Assembly (NCBI RefSeq): GCF_902832885.1
Contig: NZ_CADFDK010000007.1
Span: 1 to 64,000 of the forward strand
Length of the DNA stretch: 64,000 nucleotides
Reading direction: 5' to 3'
From: Burkholderia seminalis DSM 23518
GTDB taxonomy: Bacteria; Pseudomonadota; Gammaproteobacteria; Burkholderiales; Burkholderiaceae
The position numbers and the translations under genes were made by a program. The notes below the pieces were generated by a model that worked only from the letters and a program-made list of their open reading frames with translations, was not told where the DNA came from and searched no databases. Shown here piece by piece: positions 1 to 12,015 of the stretch (the first letter of the stretch is position 1; each line of letters begins with the position of its first letter).

Positions 1-39
1 TTCCCGGCAGCGCTGCGTTTTCAGCAGCAGAGAAGCGAG

Positions 40-68
40 ATTATGAACCGTGTTTCGCAGTTCGTCAA
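40..68 (-). promoter_or_regulatory. Strong sigma70-type promoter reading leftwards out of the window
   Basis: On the minus strand a TTGACG -35 box (68-63) and a CATAAT -10 box (45-40) are separated by exactly 17 bases. An A/T-rich run lies just upstream at about 69-80. Transcription would start near 33 and leave the window at base 1. No coding region follows in the 32 bases left, so the product is unseen. The near-consensus boxes and the pyrimidine-rich start region are typical of rRNA or tRNA operon promoters in Burkholderia; that assignment is inference. Confidence 0.65.
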
Positions 69-244
69 CAACTTTTTGCACTACGTCGTTGCGACCGCGG
101 GGCTCAACTTCCGTACCGCCGAGGCCGTTCCTGCCAAGCCTCAACCGCACTGCTTCCCTTCCTTCCGCGCCGCGTTTCCGTGAGCGCGAAAGAGGCGTGA
201 TTCTATGCACCCGTCGGCAATCGCGCAAGGGGTTTCGCAAAAAA
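69..244. other. Non-coding stretch between leftward promoter and phn terminator
   Basis: No credible gene is seen here. The one open frame (50-283, plus strand) has an atypical serine/arginine-rich composition, lacks a ribosome binding site and runs through the promoter and the terminator, so it is treated as spurious. The stretch separates the leftward promoter from the end of the phosphonate operon. Confidence 0.6.
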
Positions 245-282
245 TATAAGGCCCCGCACGCTGCCGCGTGCGGGGCCTTATA
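245..282 (-). terminator. Intrinsic terminator of the phosphonate operon
   Basis: A perfect 17-bp stem (245-261 with 266-282) closes a TGCC loop. On the minus strand it is followed by a run of Ts (complement of the As at 239-244). It lies 20 bases past the stop of the last minus-strand gene of the operon, as a rho-independent terminator should. Confidence 0.9.
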
Positions 283-302
283 GGGAAGCGGCCGAACCGC
301 CG

Positions 303-854
303 TCAGTCCGTGCGCACCTGGCGCGCGACGATCTCCATATAGTGATCGAGATCCGGTGTCGCCTTGCCTGATTCCTTTGCCATATCGTCCCAACGGCGCA
401 GACGCAGCGCATCCTCCGCGAACGGGCGCAGCAGGAATGCCGTCGCGTCCTCCTCACTGAAGATGCCGCCCTGCAACGCGAGACTGCGCACCGAGTCCGG
501 CGACAGGCTCTCGAAGTAGCCGGCGTCCGTGCGGCACAGGCAGCGCTTCGCGTCGACGTGCAGCCGGATCGGCTCCAGCACCGCGTCGGAAAACAGCGGC
601 CTCAGGAACGGCAGCACGTAATACTGATGCAGATCGTCGATCCCGCGCGCGCTCGGCGTCTCGCCCCGGCGATTCAGCAGATGCCCGAGGTCGTGCAGGA
701 ACGCCGCCGCGACCAGCGTCTCGCCGGCGCCCGCCGCTTCCGCCAGCAAGCCGCTCTGCAACGCATGCTCGAGCTGCGTGACCGGCTCTCCGCTATAGGC
801 CACATGGCCATGCTCGCGATACAGCCCGTGGATCTCCTCCACCGTCAATGCCAT
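303..854 (-). CDS. PhnZ-type HD-domain phosphonate oxygenase
   Basis: This 183-residue protein belongs to the HD-domain family found in phosphonate degradation operons, whose studied member PhnZ is a mixed-valence diiron oxygenase that cleaves 2-amino-1-hydroxyethylphosphonate to glycine and phosphate. All expected iron ligands can be placed: H30, H54, D55 (in the motif HDLGH), H76, H99 and D156. The substrate-side residues Y20, E23 and K103 are also present (YSGE near the N-terminus and HVDAKR). It is the last gene of the operon, 4 bases after phnY. The partner dioxygenase PhnY* that makes the PhnZ substrate is not in this cluster, so its substrate here is uncertain. The family assignment is firm; the exact reaction is inferred. 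Confidence 0.85.
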   Translation of the reverse strand: MALTVEEIHGLYREHGHVAYSGEPVTQLEHALQSGLLAEAAGAGETLVAAAFLHDLGHLLNRRGETPSARGIDDLHQYYVLPFLRPLFSDAVLEPIRLHVDAKRCLCRTDAGYFESLSPDSVRSLALQGGIFSEEDATAFLLRPFAEDALRLRRWDDMAKESGKATPDLDHYMEIVARQVRTD

Positions 855-858
855 ACGC

Positions 859-4463
<3,605 letters not shown>

Positions 4464-4474
<11 letters not shown>

Positions 4475-5384
4475 CGTTCCCTCCCGTCGCACGCCGGTTC
4501 ACCCGGCGATAAACCGCGTACAGCGCCAGCGACAACGCCAGCATCACGACCGCGCCGGCCGATGCGGTCGGCAGGTCGAGATCGACGGTCGCGCTGCTGT
4601 AGATCGCGACCGGCAGCGTGACGAGCCGCGCGCTGCCGAGCACGAGCAGAATGCCGAACTCGTTCAGCGTCAGCAGGAAGCACAGCACGGTGCCGGCGGC
4701 AATGCCCGGCCACGCGATCGGCAGCACGACGCGACGCGCGAGCATCCAGCCGGGCGCGCCGAGGCTGCGCGCGGCCTCGATCAGACGCAGGTCGAGCGTC
4801 GCGAACGACGCGAGCGTCGGCCGTACGACGAACGGCGTGTAGAACACGGTCTGCGCGAGAATCACGCCGCCGATGCCGAACAGGAAATCGAGCGGCGGGT
4901 TCTCGAGATGGAACAGGTGCTGCAGCGCGATGCTGATCGACCCTTGCGAGCCGTACAGGAAGATCAGCGTGAACGCGACGAGAAACGACGGGAACGCGAC
5001 GTACAACTCCAGGAAGCGCGTGACGAGCGACGCGCCCGGGAACGGCTTGAAGAACAGCAGCGCGGCCAGCAGCACGCCGAGCACCGATGCGGTGCCGGCG
5101 CTCGCGAACAGCACGCCGAGCGTCGTCAGCAGCACGCCGCGCGTATCGGGGTTGCCGAAGAAGGTCCGGTACGCGGCGAAACTCAGCCCGTGATCGCCCG
5201 ACAGGCTCAGCAGCACGAGCCGCACCAGCGGATAGACGACGAGCGGGCCGAGCACGACGATGGCGAGCGCGGCCAGGTGCAGGTCGCCCCTGCGCTTGCG
5301 GCGCCGCGCGGCGGCGGCATGCGCGGCGGCCGACGCGAGCACGTGCGGCGGCAGGCCGGCTTCAGGGCTCGATAAGGACGACAT
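4464..5384 (-). CDS. phnU: 2-Aminoethylphosphonate ABC transporter permease PhnU
   Basis: A 306-residue inner-membrane permease with a long charged cytoplasmic N-terminus (RRRKRR near residue 30) and about six membrane segments. The coupling loop EAARSLGAP for the ATPase is visible near residue 210. The start at 5384 follows a GAGG site; a frame from 5417 adds eleven residues without support. It overlaps phnT by 23 bases. It is the partner of PhnV in the same importer. Confidence 0.88.
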
Positions 5385-6465
5385 CGTCTGCCTCGCAATG
5401 CAGGGACACGCGCGCACCGCGCTCGGGGGCCGCGCCGCGGCCGCGTTGCATCGTGACGCGCACCGGCTCGTCGGGCGCCGCGTCGATCACGACCGCGATC
5501 GACAGGTCCGCGCCCTGCCATTCGACGGACGACACCGTGCCGTGCAGGCCGCCCGCGGCGGGCGGCATCACGGTCAGGCGCTCGGGGCGCACGCAGGCGA
5601 CCTTGCCGCGCACTTCGTGGCGCGGATCGCCGAGCGGGAAGATCACGTGCGGCGGCAGCAGGTTCGCCGGGCCGAGATAGCGGGCGACGTAGCCGTCCCG
5701 CGGCGCGTCGTACAGCTGCTGCGGCGTGCCGAGCTGCGCGATGCGGCCGTCGCGCATCAGAAGCGCGCGGTCGGACAGCACGAGCGCGTCGTCGCGGTCG
5801 TGCGTCACGCAGACGACGGTCAGGTTCGGCAGGCGCTCGTGCAGCGCCTTCAGTTCGCTGCGCACCGATGCGCGCAGGTTGGCGTCGAGCGCCGACAGCG
5901 GCTCGTCGAGCAGCAGCACGTCCGGCTCGATCACGAGCGCGCGCGCCAGCGCGACGCGCTGCTGCATCCCGCCCGACAACTGCGCCGGCAGATGATGGCC
6001 GGCATCGCCGAGCTGCACGAGCTTCAGCGCGTCGGCAACGCGGCGCGTCACTTCCGACGACGCCATGCCGCGTGCGCGCAGCCCGAATGCGACGTTCTCG
6101 AACACCGACAGGTGCGGGAACAGCGCGTAATTCTGGAACAGCAGACCGAGATTGCGCTTGTGCGGCGGCGCATAGGTCAGATCGCGTCCGGCCACGGTCA
6201 GCGTGCCGGTCAGGCCATCGGCCTTCACGAACCCGGCGATGAAGCGCAGCAGCGTGGTCTTGCCGCAGCCGCTCTTGCCGAGCACGGTCAGAAATTCGCC
6301 GGCACCGATCGACAGCGACAGATCCTCCAGCACCGTGCGTGCGCCGTAGCGCACGCTCAGGTGTTCGATCTGCACGCCGCCCGGCGCGCCGGACCGCAGC
6401 GTCGCGCGCGGTTCGGCGGCGCCGAATGCGCCGGGATGGGTCAGGGCGGTTTCCACCGGGTTCAT
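5362..6465 (-). CDS. phnT: 2-Aminoethylphosphonate ABC transporter ATPase PhnT
   Basis: A 367-residue ABC ATPase. Walker A is GKSGCGKT (63-70), the Q-loop glutamine is Q111, the signature is LSGGM (163-167) and Walker B ends in D187-E188. The C-terminal ~110 residues look like the TOBE regulatory domain of the Pot/Fbp type. It powers the PhnU/PhnV channel. Its start lies 34 bases after the phnS stop. The ribosome site is weak (GAGG abuts the ATG), so a slightly later start cannot be excluded. Confidence 0.92.
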   Translation of the reverse strand: MNPVETALTHPGAFGAAEPRATLRSGAPGGVQIEHLSVRYGARTVLEDLSLSIGAGEFLTVLGKSGCGKTTLLRFIAGFVKADGLTGTLTVAGRDLTYAPPHKRNLGLLFQNYALFPHLSVFENVAFGLRARGMASSEVTRRVADALKLVQLGDAGHHLPAQLSGGMQQRVALARALVIEPDVLLLDEPLSALDANLRASVRSELKALHERLPNLTVVCVTHDRDDALVLSDRALLMRDGRIAQLGTPQQLYDAPRDGYVARYLGPANLLPPHVIFPLGDPRHEVRGKVACVRPERLTVMPPAAGGLHGTVSSVEWQGADLSIAVVIDAAPDEPVRVTMQRGRGAAPERGARVSLHCEADDVVLIEP

Positions 6466-6499
6466 CCTCTTGCTCGCTAATACAGGCGGCGTGCGCCGA

Positions 6500-7591
6500 T
6501 CACTTCGGCTTGACGACGTCGAGCGGCTTGCCCGAGCTGCCGATCACGTCCTTCTTCCAGCGCTCGATCCACACCGGCTTCTTCGCCATCACCTGGGTCC
6601 AGTCGACCGGGATCAGCTTCACGCCCGCGATCGCCTTCTTGACCGCTTCGCCGTTCTTGCCGGCCAGCGGCACGTCCGTGCGGCCCGGGATGCCGTACAT
6701 GTCCGGCACCTTCGACTGCACGTCCGTCGACATCAGGTAGTCGATCAGCTTCTTGCCGGCATCCTGGTTCGGGCCGCTCTTGATCAGGCCGATGCCGTAC
6801 GGGAGCTGGAACGTGGTCGGCTGGTCGCCGTCCTTCGCGGCCAGGAAGATCGGCTTGACGGACAGCGCACCGTGTTCGGCGTCGTCGAGGTCCATCTGCA
6901 GGTCGCCGTTCGCGACGCTGATCTCGTTGCGCGACAGCAGCACGTTCAGATAGCCCGTGCCCTTCGTATGGAACTTCACGCTCTGCGACAGCTTCGCGAG
7001 GTAGTCGAATGCCTTGTCCTCACCCATCAGCGACGTCGTCAGGATCAGCACGGCCATACCGTCGCCGGCCGTGGCCGGGTTCGAGTACGCGACCTTGCCC
7101 GCGTAGGCCGGCGACAGCAGGTCGGCGAACGTCTTCGGCTGGTTCTTCACGACGTCCGGGTTGATCGCGAACGAGAAGTAGTTGTTCACGAACGTCGCCC
7201 ACGTGCCGTCCTCGGCCTTCGCGATGGCCGGCACGTTCTTGTAGTTCACGCTCTGGTACGCCTGCAGCAGGCCCATCTGGCCGGCCTGCTGGATGAACGG
7301 CGGCAGCGTGACGATCACGTCGGCCTTCGGGGAATTCTTCTCGATGTTCGCGCGGTTCACGACCTCGCCGCTGCCCGCCGTCACGATGTTGACCTTGACG
7401 CCTTCCTTCTTCTCGAAGGCCGGCAGCACGTCGCGATAGAGGTTCTCGAGGCCGTCCGCCGTGTACAGCACGACCGCGTTGGCCGCCTGCGCCGGCATCG
7501 CGGCGCCTTGCAGCAGACCGGCGGCGCAGGCGGCCAGCGCGAGCTTGCGGAACACGCCGGCAGGGGCGCGCGAGGGTTTCTGCAGTGTCAT
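6500..7591 (-). CDS. phnS: 2-Aminoethylphosphonate-binding periplasmic protein PhnS
   Basis: A 363-residue periplasmic binding protein of the iron/spermidine type. A Sec signal peptide (about 1-35, ending PAQA before ANAVV) is clear. It should capture 2-aminoethylphosphonate and hand it to PhnUV. The start at 7591 has a GGAG site seven bases upstream; the frame extends to 7618 but that part would include the ribosome site. It is the first gene of the leftward operon phnS-T-U-V-A-Y-HD and is divergent from phnW. Confidence 0.9.
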   Translation of the reverse strand: MTLQKPSRAPAGVFRKLALAACAAGLLQGAAMPAQAANAVVLYTADGLENLYRDVLPAFEKKEGVKVNIVTAGSGEVVNRANIEKNSPKADVIVTLPPFIQQAGQMGLLQAYQSVNYKNVPAIAKAEDGTWATFVNNYFSFAINPDVVKNQPKTFADLLSPAYAGKVAYSNPATAGDGMAVLILTTSLMGEDKAFDYLAKLSQSVKFHTKGTGYLNVLLSRNEISVANGDLQMDLDDAEHGALSVKPIFLAAKDGDQPTTFQLPYGIGLIKSGPNQDAGKKLIDYLMSTDVQSKVPDMYGIPGRTDVPLAGKNGEAVKKAIAGVKLIPVDWTQVMAKKPVWIERWKKDVIGSSGKPLDVVKPK

Positions 7592-7849
7592 CTCACTTCT
7601 CCGTAGGCGGAACACCAAACGGCCGGGGCACGATCCGGCTCTCCTGTTATCTCCGGGCTGGCCGACCGACGGCCTGCCGCCCCGCCGCGCTGCGGTGGGT
7701 TGCGCGCGGCAACCGAAGGATCACAGCGTTCGATGACAAACCCGTGACGAATGCCACAATTTCCAAAAAATGACACATTTTGCCAATATCATGCAAGTCA
7801 TTCAGAAATGCCGCCCGGCATTTCGTTCGACTGCCGCTGGAGAAAAACC
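7592..7849. promoter_or_regulatory. Divergent phnS/phnW promoter region with candidate operators
   Basis: The 258-base gap must hold both promoters. A perfect dyad AAAATG-ACA-CATTTT lies at 7767-7781. On the minus strand GTCA occurs twice exactly 11 bases apart (7734-7748), the period of a PhoB box, though the match to the full box is partial. No phn regulator gene is adjacent. Function of both sites is inferred. Confidence 0.45.
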
Positions 7850-8959
7850 ATGTCCGATCCGATTCTGCTCACGCCCGGCCCGCTCACCACGTCCGCCACG
7901 ACACGCCACGCAATGCAACATGACTGGGGCTCGTGGGACGCCGCTTTCAATCGGCTGACGGCCAGCGTCTGCGCCGACCTCGTCGCGATCGCGCAAGGCG
8001 GCGACGCGTACGTGTGCGTGCCGATGCAGGGCAGCGGCACGTTCTCGGTCGAGGCCGCGCTCGGCACGCTGGTGCCGCGCGACGGCGTCGTGCTCGTGCC
8101 CGACAACGGCGCGTATTGCGCGCGGATCCTGAAGATCCTCGGCCGGCTCGGCATCGACGCGATCGCGCTGCCGTTCGGCGAGGACGCGGCCGTCGACGCG
8201 GCCGCGGTCGAGGTCGCGTTCGCGCGCGCGCCGCGCATCACGCACGTCGCGCTCGTGCATCTGGAAACGAGCGCCGGGATCCTGAATCCGCTCGATGCGA
8301 TCGCGGCCGTGTGCCGGCGGCACGGCAAGCGGCTGATCGTCGATGCGATGAGTTCGTTCGGCGCATTGCCGATCGCGCTGGCGGACAGCGGCATCGACGC
8401 ACTGGTCTCGGCAAGCGGCAAATGCCTCGAAGGGGTGCCGGGGATGGGATTCGCGATCGTGCGGCGCGACGCGCTCGACGCATGCGAAGGCAACTCGCCG
8501 TCGCTCGCGCTCGACCTCCACGACCAGTACGCGTACCTGCGCAAGACGGGCCAGTGGCGCTTCACGCCGCCGACGCACGTGATTGCCGCGCTGCGCGCCG
8601 CGCTCGACCAGTACCTCGCCGAAGGTGGCCAGCCGGCGCGCGGCGCACGCTACGCGGACAACTGCCGGACGCTGGTCGAATCGATGCGCGCGCTCGGCTT
8701 CGTGCCGTTCCTCGACGCGCGCGTGCAGGCGCCGGTGATCGTCACGTTCCACGCCCCCGACCATCCGGCCTACGATTTCCGCCGCTTCTACGACGCAGTG
8801 CGCGACGCGGGCTTCATCCTGTATCCGGGCAAGCTCACGCAGCGCGAGACGTTCCGCGTCGGCTGCATCGGCGCGATCGACTCGGGCGATATCCGGCGCG
8901 CGGTCGCGGCGATCGCGCAAGCCGTCGAATCGCTCGGCATCGCCTTGCAGCGCGCCTGA
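7850..8959 (+). CDS. phnW: 2-Aminoethylphosphonate-pyruvate aminotransferase PhnW
   Basis: A 369-residue class V, PLP-dependent aminotransferase that converts 2-aminoethylphosphonate and pyruvate to phosphonoacetaldehyde and alanine. The N-terminal motif [10 protein letters not shown] binds phosphate/PLP; D165 and the Schiff-base lysine K191 (SASGKCLEG) are in place. The start at 7850 follows GGAG with good spacing; upstream frame sequence from 7751 lies in the promoter region. It is transcribed away from the other phn genes but completes the route PhnW to PhnY to PhnA, ending in acetate and phosphate. Confidence 0.93.
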   Translation: MSDPILLTPGPLTTSATTRHAMQHDWGSWDAAFNRLTASVCADLVAIAQGGDAYVCVPMQGSGTFSVEAALGTLVPRDGVVLVPDNGAYCARILKILGRLGIDAIALPFGEDAAVDAAAVEVAFARAPRITHVALVHLETSAGILNPLDAIAAVCRRHGKRLIVDAMSSFGALPIALADSGIDALVSASGKCLEGVPGMGFAIVRRDALDACEGNSPSLALDLHDQYAYLRKTGQWRFTPPTHVIAALRAALDQYLAEGGQPARGARYADNCRTLVESMRALGFVPFLDARVQAPVIVTFHAPDHPAYDFRRFYDAVRDAGFILYPGKLTQRETFRVGCIGAIDSGDIRRAVAAIAQAVESLGIALQRA

Positions 8960-9004
8960 GCGCAGTGCGCCGGCCGGCACGCCCGCCGGCGCCGCACGCA
9001 AAAA

Positions 9005-9032
9005 AGCCCGGCGGCCGGTGGGCCGCCGGGCT
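9005..9032 (-). terminator. Intrinsic terminator after the quinate/shikimate operon
   Basis: A perfect 12-bp stem (9005-9016 with 9021-9032) with a GGTG loop. On the minus strand it is followed by six Ts (complement of 9000-9005), so it serves the leftward operon that ends at 9062; it may also stop phnW transcripts from the other side. Confidence 0.85.
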
Positions 9033-9061
9033 AACGCACCGGATGTGCGTGGAGCCGGTAC

Positions 9062-10405
9062 TTACAGCTCGATCCGCTTGATGTCGCCGACGACGAAGAT
9101 GTACGACAGCGCACCGACCAGCGCGATCACGCCGATGAACACGAGCGCGCCGACGAACGAGCCGGTCGTCGCGACGATGAAGCCGACGACCAGCGGCGTG
9201 ATGATGCCCGCGAGGTTCGCCGCGAAGTTGAAGATGCCGCCCGTCACGCCGAGCAGGCCGTCCGGCGCGATGTCCGACACGAGCGTCCAGCCGAGCGCGG
9301 CCATCCCCTGCGCGAAGAATGCGACCGACATGATCGCGATCACGGCCTCGTTGCTCTTCACGTAGTTCGCGAGAATGATCGTCGACGCGAGCAGCAGGCC
9401 CGCGATGATCGGCAGCTTGCGCGCGAGGTTCGCGGACTTGCCGCGGCGCAGCAGCCAGTCGGAGAAGATCCCGCCGAACATCACGCCGACCGATGCGGCG
9501 ATGAACGGCATCACCGCGAAGAAGCCGATCTTCAGCCAGCCCATGTGACGCTCGGTGGCGAGGTAGGTCGGGAACCAGGTCAGGAAGAACACGAGCGTCG
9601 AGTTGCCGGCAAACTGGCCGAGGCAGATGCCCGCGAGCTGGCGCTTCTTCAGCAACTTGCCGGCCATCGACCAGCTGAACTTCGTCTGCGCGGCCTTGCC
9701 GTCCTTGTCGCCGGCCTTGCGCGTACCGTGCACGAGGCCGCCGCCGGCCTCGATATAGGCCAGTTCCGCCGCATTCGCGCCCGGATGGTTGCGCGGCTCG
9801 TGATAGAACTTCCACCAGACGAGGCCGAAGGCAATGCCGACCGCGCCGACGACCCAGAACAGCGAGCGCCAGCCGAACGCGCCCATCAGCGCGAACAGCA
9901 CGGGGCTGAAGAACGCGAGGCCGATGTACTCGCCGACGGTATAGGTGCCCGTCGCCATCGCGCGCTCGTTCTGCGGGAACCACGTCGCGACGACGCGGCT
10001 GTTGGTCGGGAAGCACGGCGCTTCCGTCACGCCGAGACCCAGCCGGCAGGCGAGCAGCGTCGCAACGCCCGGCACGAAGCCCTGCAGGAGCGTGCACAGC
10101 GACCACAGCGTCATCGACCAGTAATAGGTGATCTTGCTGCCGAAGCGGTCGAGGAACAGGCCGCCGGGAACCTGCATCGCGACATAGGTCCACGAAAACG
10201 CGGAGAACATGATGCCCATCACGGCCGCATTGATGCCGAGCTCCTTGGTGAGCTGCGGCGCAGCCACCCCCAGCACGGTACGATCAAGATAGTTGATCAT
10301 CGTGCCGATCGCGAGCAACGCGAGGATCTTGTAGCGCGCGGACGTACGCCGGACCGTGCCGGCCGCCTGCGCCGGCGCGGCACTCGTGTGAGTGGTGTGC
10401 TGCAT
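9062..10405 (-). CDS. MFS importer, probably for quinate/shikimate or a related acid
   Basis: A 447-residue, 12-segment major facilitator of the anion:cation symporter (ACS) family. The early motif NYLDR after segment 1 and the loop GGLFLDRFGSK are typical of ACS transporters of sugar acids and aromatic acids. The start at 10405 has GGAG seven bases upstream. It is the last gene of a leftward operon with aroE and aroQ and faces quiC, so the likely substrate is quinate, shikimate or dehydroshikimate; that is inference from context. It is a paralogue of the galactarate-cluster transporter at 26027-27421. Confidence 0.85.
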   Translation of the reverse strand: MQHTTHTSAAPAQAAGTVRRTSARYKILALLAIGTMINYLDRTVLGVAAPQLTKELGINAAVMGIMFSAFSWTYVAMQVPGGLFLDRFGSKITYYWSMTLWSLCTLLQGFVPGVATLLACRLGLGVTEAPCFPTNSRVVATWFPQNERAMATGTYTVGEYIGLAFFSPVLFALMGAFGWRSLFWVVGAVGIAFGLVWWKFYHEPRNHPGANAAELAYIEAGGGLVHGTRKAGDKDGKAAQTKFSWSMAGKLLKKRQLAGICLGQFAGNSTLVFFLTWFPTYLATERHMGWLKIGFFAVMPFIAASVGVMFGGIFSDWLLRRGKSANLARKLPIIAGLLLASTIILANYVKSNEAVIAIMSVAFFAQGMAALGWTLVSDIAPDGLLGVTGGIFNFAANLAGIITPLVVGFIVATTGSFVGALVFIGVIALVGALSYIFVVGDIKRIEL

Positions 10406-10437
10406 GGTTGTCTCCTGGTTTCTCGTTTTGTGAGGGG

Positions 10438-11307
10438 TCAGCGCGCGACGAGCGACTGAAAGTGATCGAACATTCGCTCGGCGTCGGGCGTGCGTCCGGT
10501 AAAGATCTCGAACGCGTCGACGGCCTGGTAGACGGCCATTCCGCCGCCGGGCAGCGTGGCGCAGCCAGCTGCACGCGCGGCGTGGATCAGTTCGGTTTCG
10601 AGCGGGAAGTACACGATGTCGGCCACCCACATGCCCGCGTGGAGCAGCTCGGCCGGCAGCGGCAAGCCCGGATGCTTGGCCATGCCGGTCGGCGTGGCGT
10701 GGATCAGGCCCGTCGCGGCGCGCATCGCGGCCGCGAGTTCGTCGCCGGACGGCGCGCCGCCCGCCACGACGCGCGCGGCGGGGAAGCGCTGCTGCAGTTC
10801 GCCCGCGAGCGCGGCGGCGCGCGTGCCGTCGACATCGAAAATCGTCAGTTCGGCCGCGCCCATCTGCAGCGCCGCGTGCGCCACGGCCGCACCGGCACCG
10901 CCCGCGCCGAGCTGGACGACGCGATCGAGCTTCGCGCCGGGCAGCCCGCGGCGGAACGATTTCGCGAAGCCCGACCAGTCGGTGTTGTGGCCGATCCGCT
11001 TGCCGTCCTTGAACAGCACGGTATTCACCGCGCCGAGCGCGCGCGCGTCGTCCGACAGCGCGTCGAGGTGTTCGATCACGCGCTGCTTGCACGGGTGCGT
11101 GATGTTCAGTCCGTTGTAGCCCATCCGCTGCGCGGCATCGAGCAGTTCCGGCAGCGCGTCGGCGGTCACGCCGAGCACGTCGAGATCGATGCGCCGGTAG
11201 ACGTAGCCGAAGCCCTGCCGGAAGCCTTCTTCCTCATGCATCGCGGGCGACAGCGACCCGCCGATGCCCTGGCCGATCAGGCCGATCAGAAACGACGGGC
11301 GGCTCAT
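10438..11307 (-). CDS. Shikimate/quinate 5-dehydrogenase
   Basis: A 289-residue member of the AroE/QuiB family, cytoplasmic, interconverting shikimate (or quinate) and the 3-dehydro form. The substrate-binding serines SLS (18-20), catalytic K74 (NITHPCK) and D110 (HNTD) and the nucleotide loop GAGGAGA (134-140) are present. The variant NITHPCKQ and its place in a catabolic operon suggest a quinate/shikimate-degrading paralogue rather than the biosynthetic aroE. The start overlaps the aroQ stop by ATGA. Confidence 0.85.
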   Translation of the reverse strand: MSRPSFLIGLIGQGIGGSLSPAMHEEEGFRQGFGYVYRRIDLDVLGVTADALPELLDAAQRMGYNGLNITHPCKQRVIEHLDALSDDARALGAVNTVLFKDGKRIGHNTDWSGFAKSFRRGLPGAKLDRVVQLGAGGAGAAVAHAALQMGAAELTIFDVDGTRAAALAGELQQRFPAARVVAGGAPSGDELAAAMRAATGLIHATPTGMAKHPGLPLPAELLHAGMWVADIVYFPLETELIHAARAAGCATLPGGGMAVYQAVDAFEIFTGRTPDAERMFDHFQSLVAR

Positions 11308-11759
11308 CGTGCGGCTCCCTGCGCGAACAGCGTCGCGAAGCGCTGCAGCGCGAACACGTAGCCTTCGGTGCCGCAGCCGCAGATCACGGCTTCGGCGATG
11401 GCCGACACATACGAATGGTGGCGGAACGCCTCGCGGCGATGCACGTTCGAGATATGCACTTCGATCACCGGTTTCGCAATCGCGGAAAGCGCGTCGGCCA
11501 GCGCGACCGACGTGTGCGTATAGGCCGCCGGGTTGATCACGATGCCGTCCGTGTCGACCCGCGCGGCATGCAGCCAGTCGATCAGCTGATGCTCGGCGTT
11601 CGACTGGCGGAACTCGATCTCCAGCCCGAGCGCCTCGGCTGCCGCACGGCAGCGCTGCTCGACGTCGGCGAGCGTTTCCGCGCCGTAGATATGGGGCTCG
11701 CGCGTCCCCAGCAGGTTCAGGTTCGGGCCGTTCAGCACCAATACCTTGGGCTTGCTCAT
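11304..11759 (-). CDS. aroQ: 3-Dehydroquinate dehydratase, type II
   Basis: A 151-residue type II dehydroquinase, normal length. Conserved residues seen are R20 and Y25 (catalytic tyrosine on the flexible lid), N76 in NPAAYTHTS, and E100/H102 in EVHISN. It interconverts 3-dehydroquinate and 3-dehydroshikimate; here it would feed QuiC. The start at 11759 follows AGGAG; a 14-residue extension to 11801 would cover that site. It is the first gene of the operon, divergent from quiC. Confidence 0.92.
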   Translation of the reverse strand: MSKPKVLVLNGPNLNLLGTREPHIYGAETLADVEQRCRAAAEALGLEIEFRQSNAEHQLIDWLHAARVDTDGIVINPAAYTHTSVALADALSAIAKPVIEVHISNVHRREAFRHHSYVSAIAEAVICGCGTEGYVFALQRFATLFAQGAAR

Positions 11760-11871
11760 GTGATTTCTGCTCCTGAAACAGGGACGGACCACGACCGGCA
11801 CCGCCCCGAAGACATCGGAATTTGGCGCTAGTGTGCGCCCGTGAAAGCGCGCTGTCTTTTCGGGTTTTCGC

Positions 11872-11899
11872 TAATTTGTACCACCTAGTTAGTTTGTAC
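11872..11899. promoter_or_regulatory. Direct-repeat operator candidate between aroQ and quiC
   Basis: The 10-base element TARTTTGTAC occurs twice, at 11872-11881 and 11890-11899, 18 bases apart, in the 256-base divergent gap. The second copy runs into TACAAT (11897-11902), a plausible -10 box towards quiC, so a bound regulator could control both directions. The regulator is not encoded next door. Confidence 0.45.
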
Positions 11900-12015
11900 A
11901 ATACGGACCACTAGCCCAGTAAATTCGGGATATGGCGCCCATCGGGAACTCAACGACTGGTTCATTCAGGGCCGGTTCGGCCGGCGCCATGCCCCGTTCA
12001 TCCGCAGGAATCGCC

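Noticed and set aside
50-283. A 77-residue frame at the left edge
   Set aside because: It runs through the leftward promoter and the operon terminator, with no ribosome site and improbable composition.
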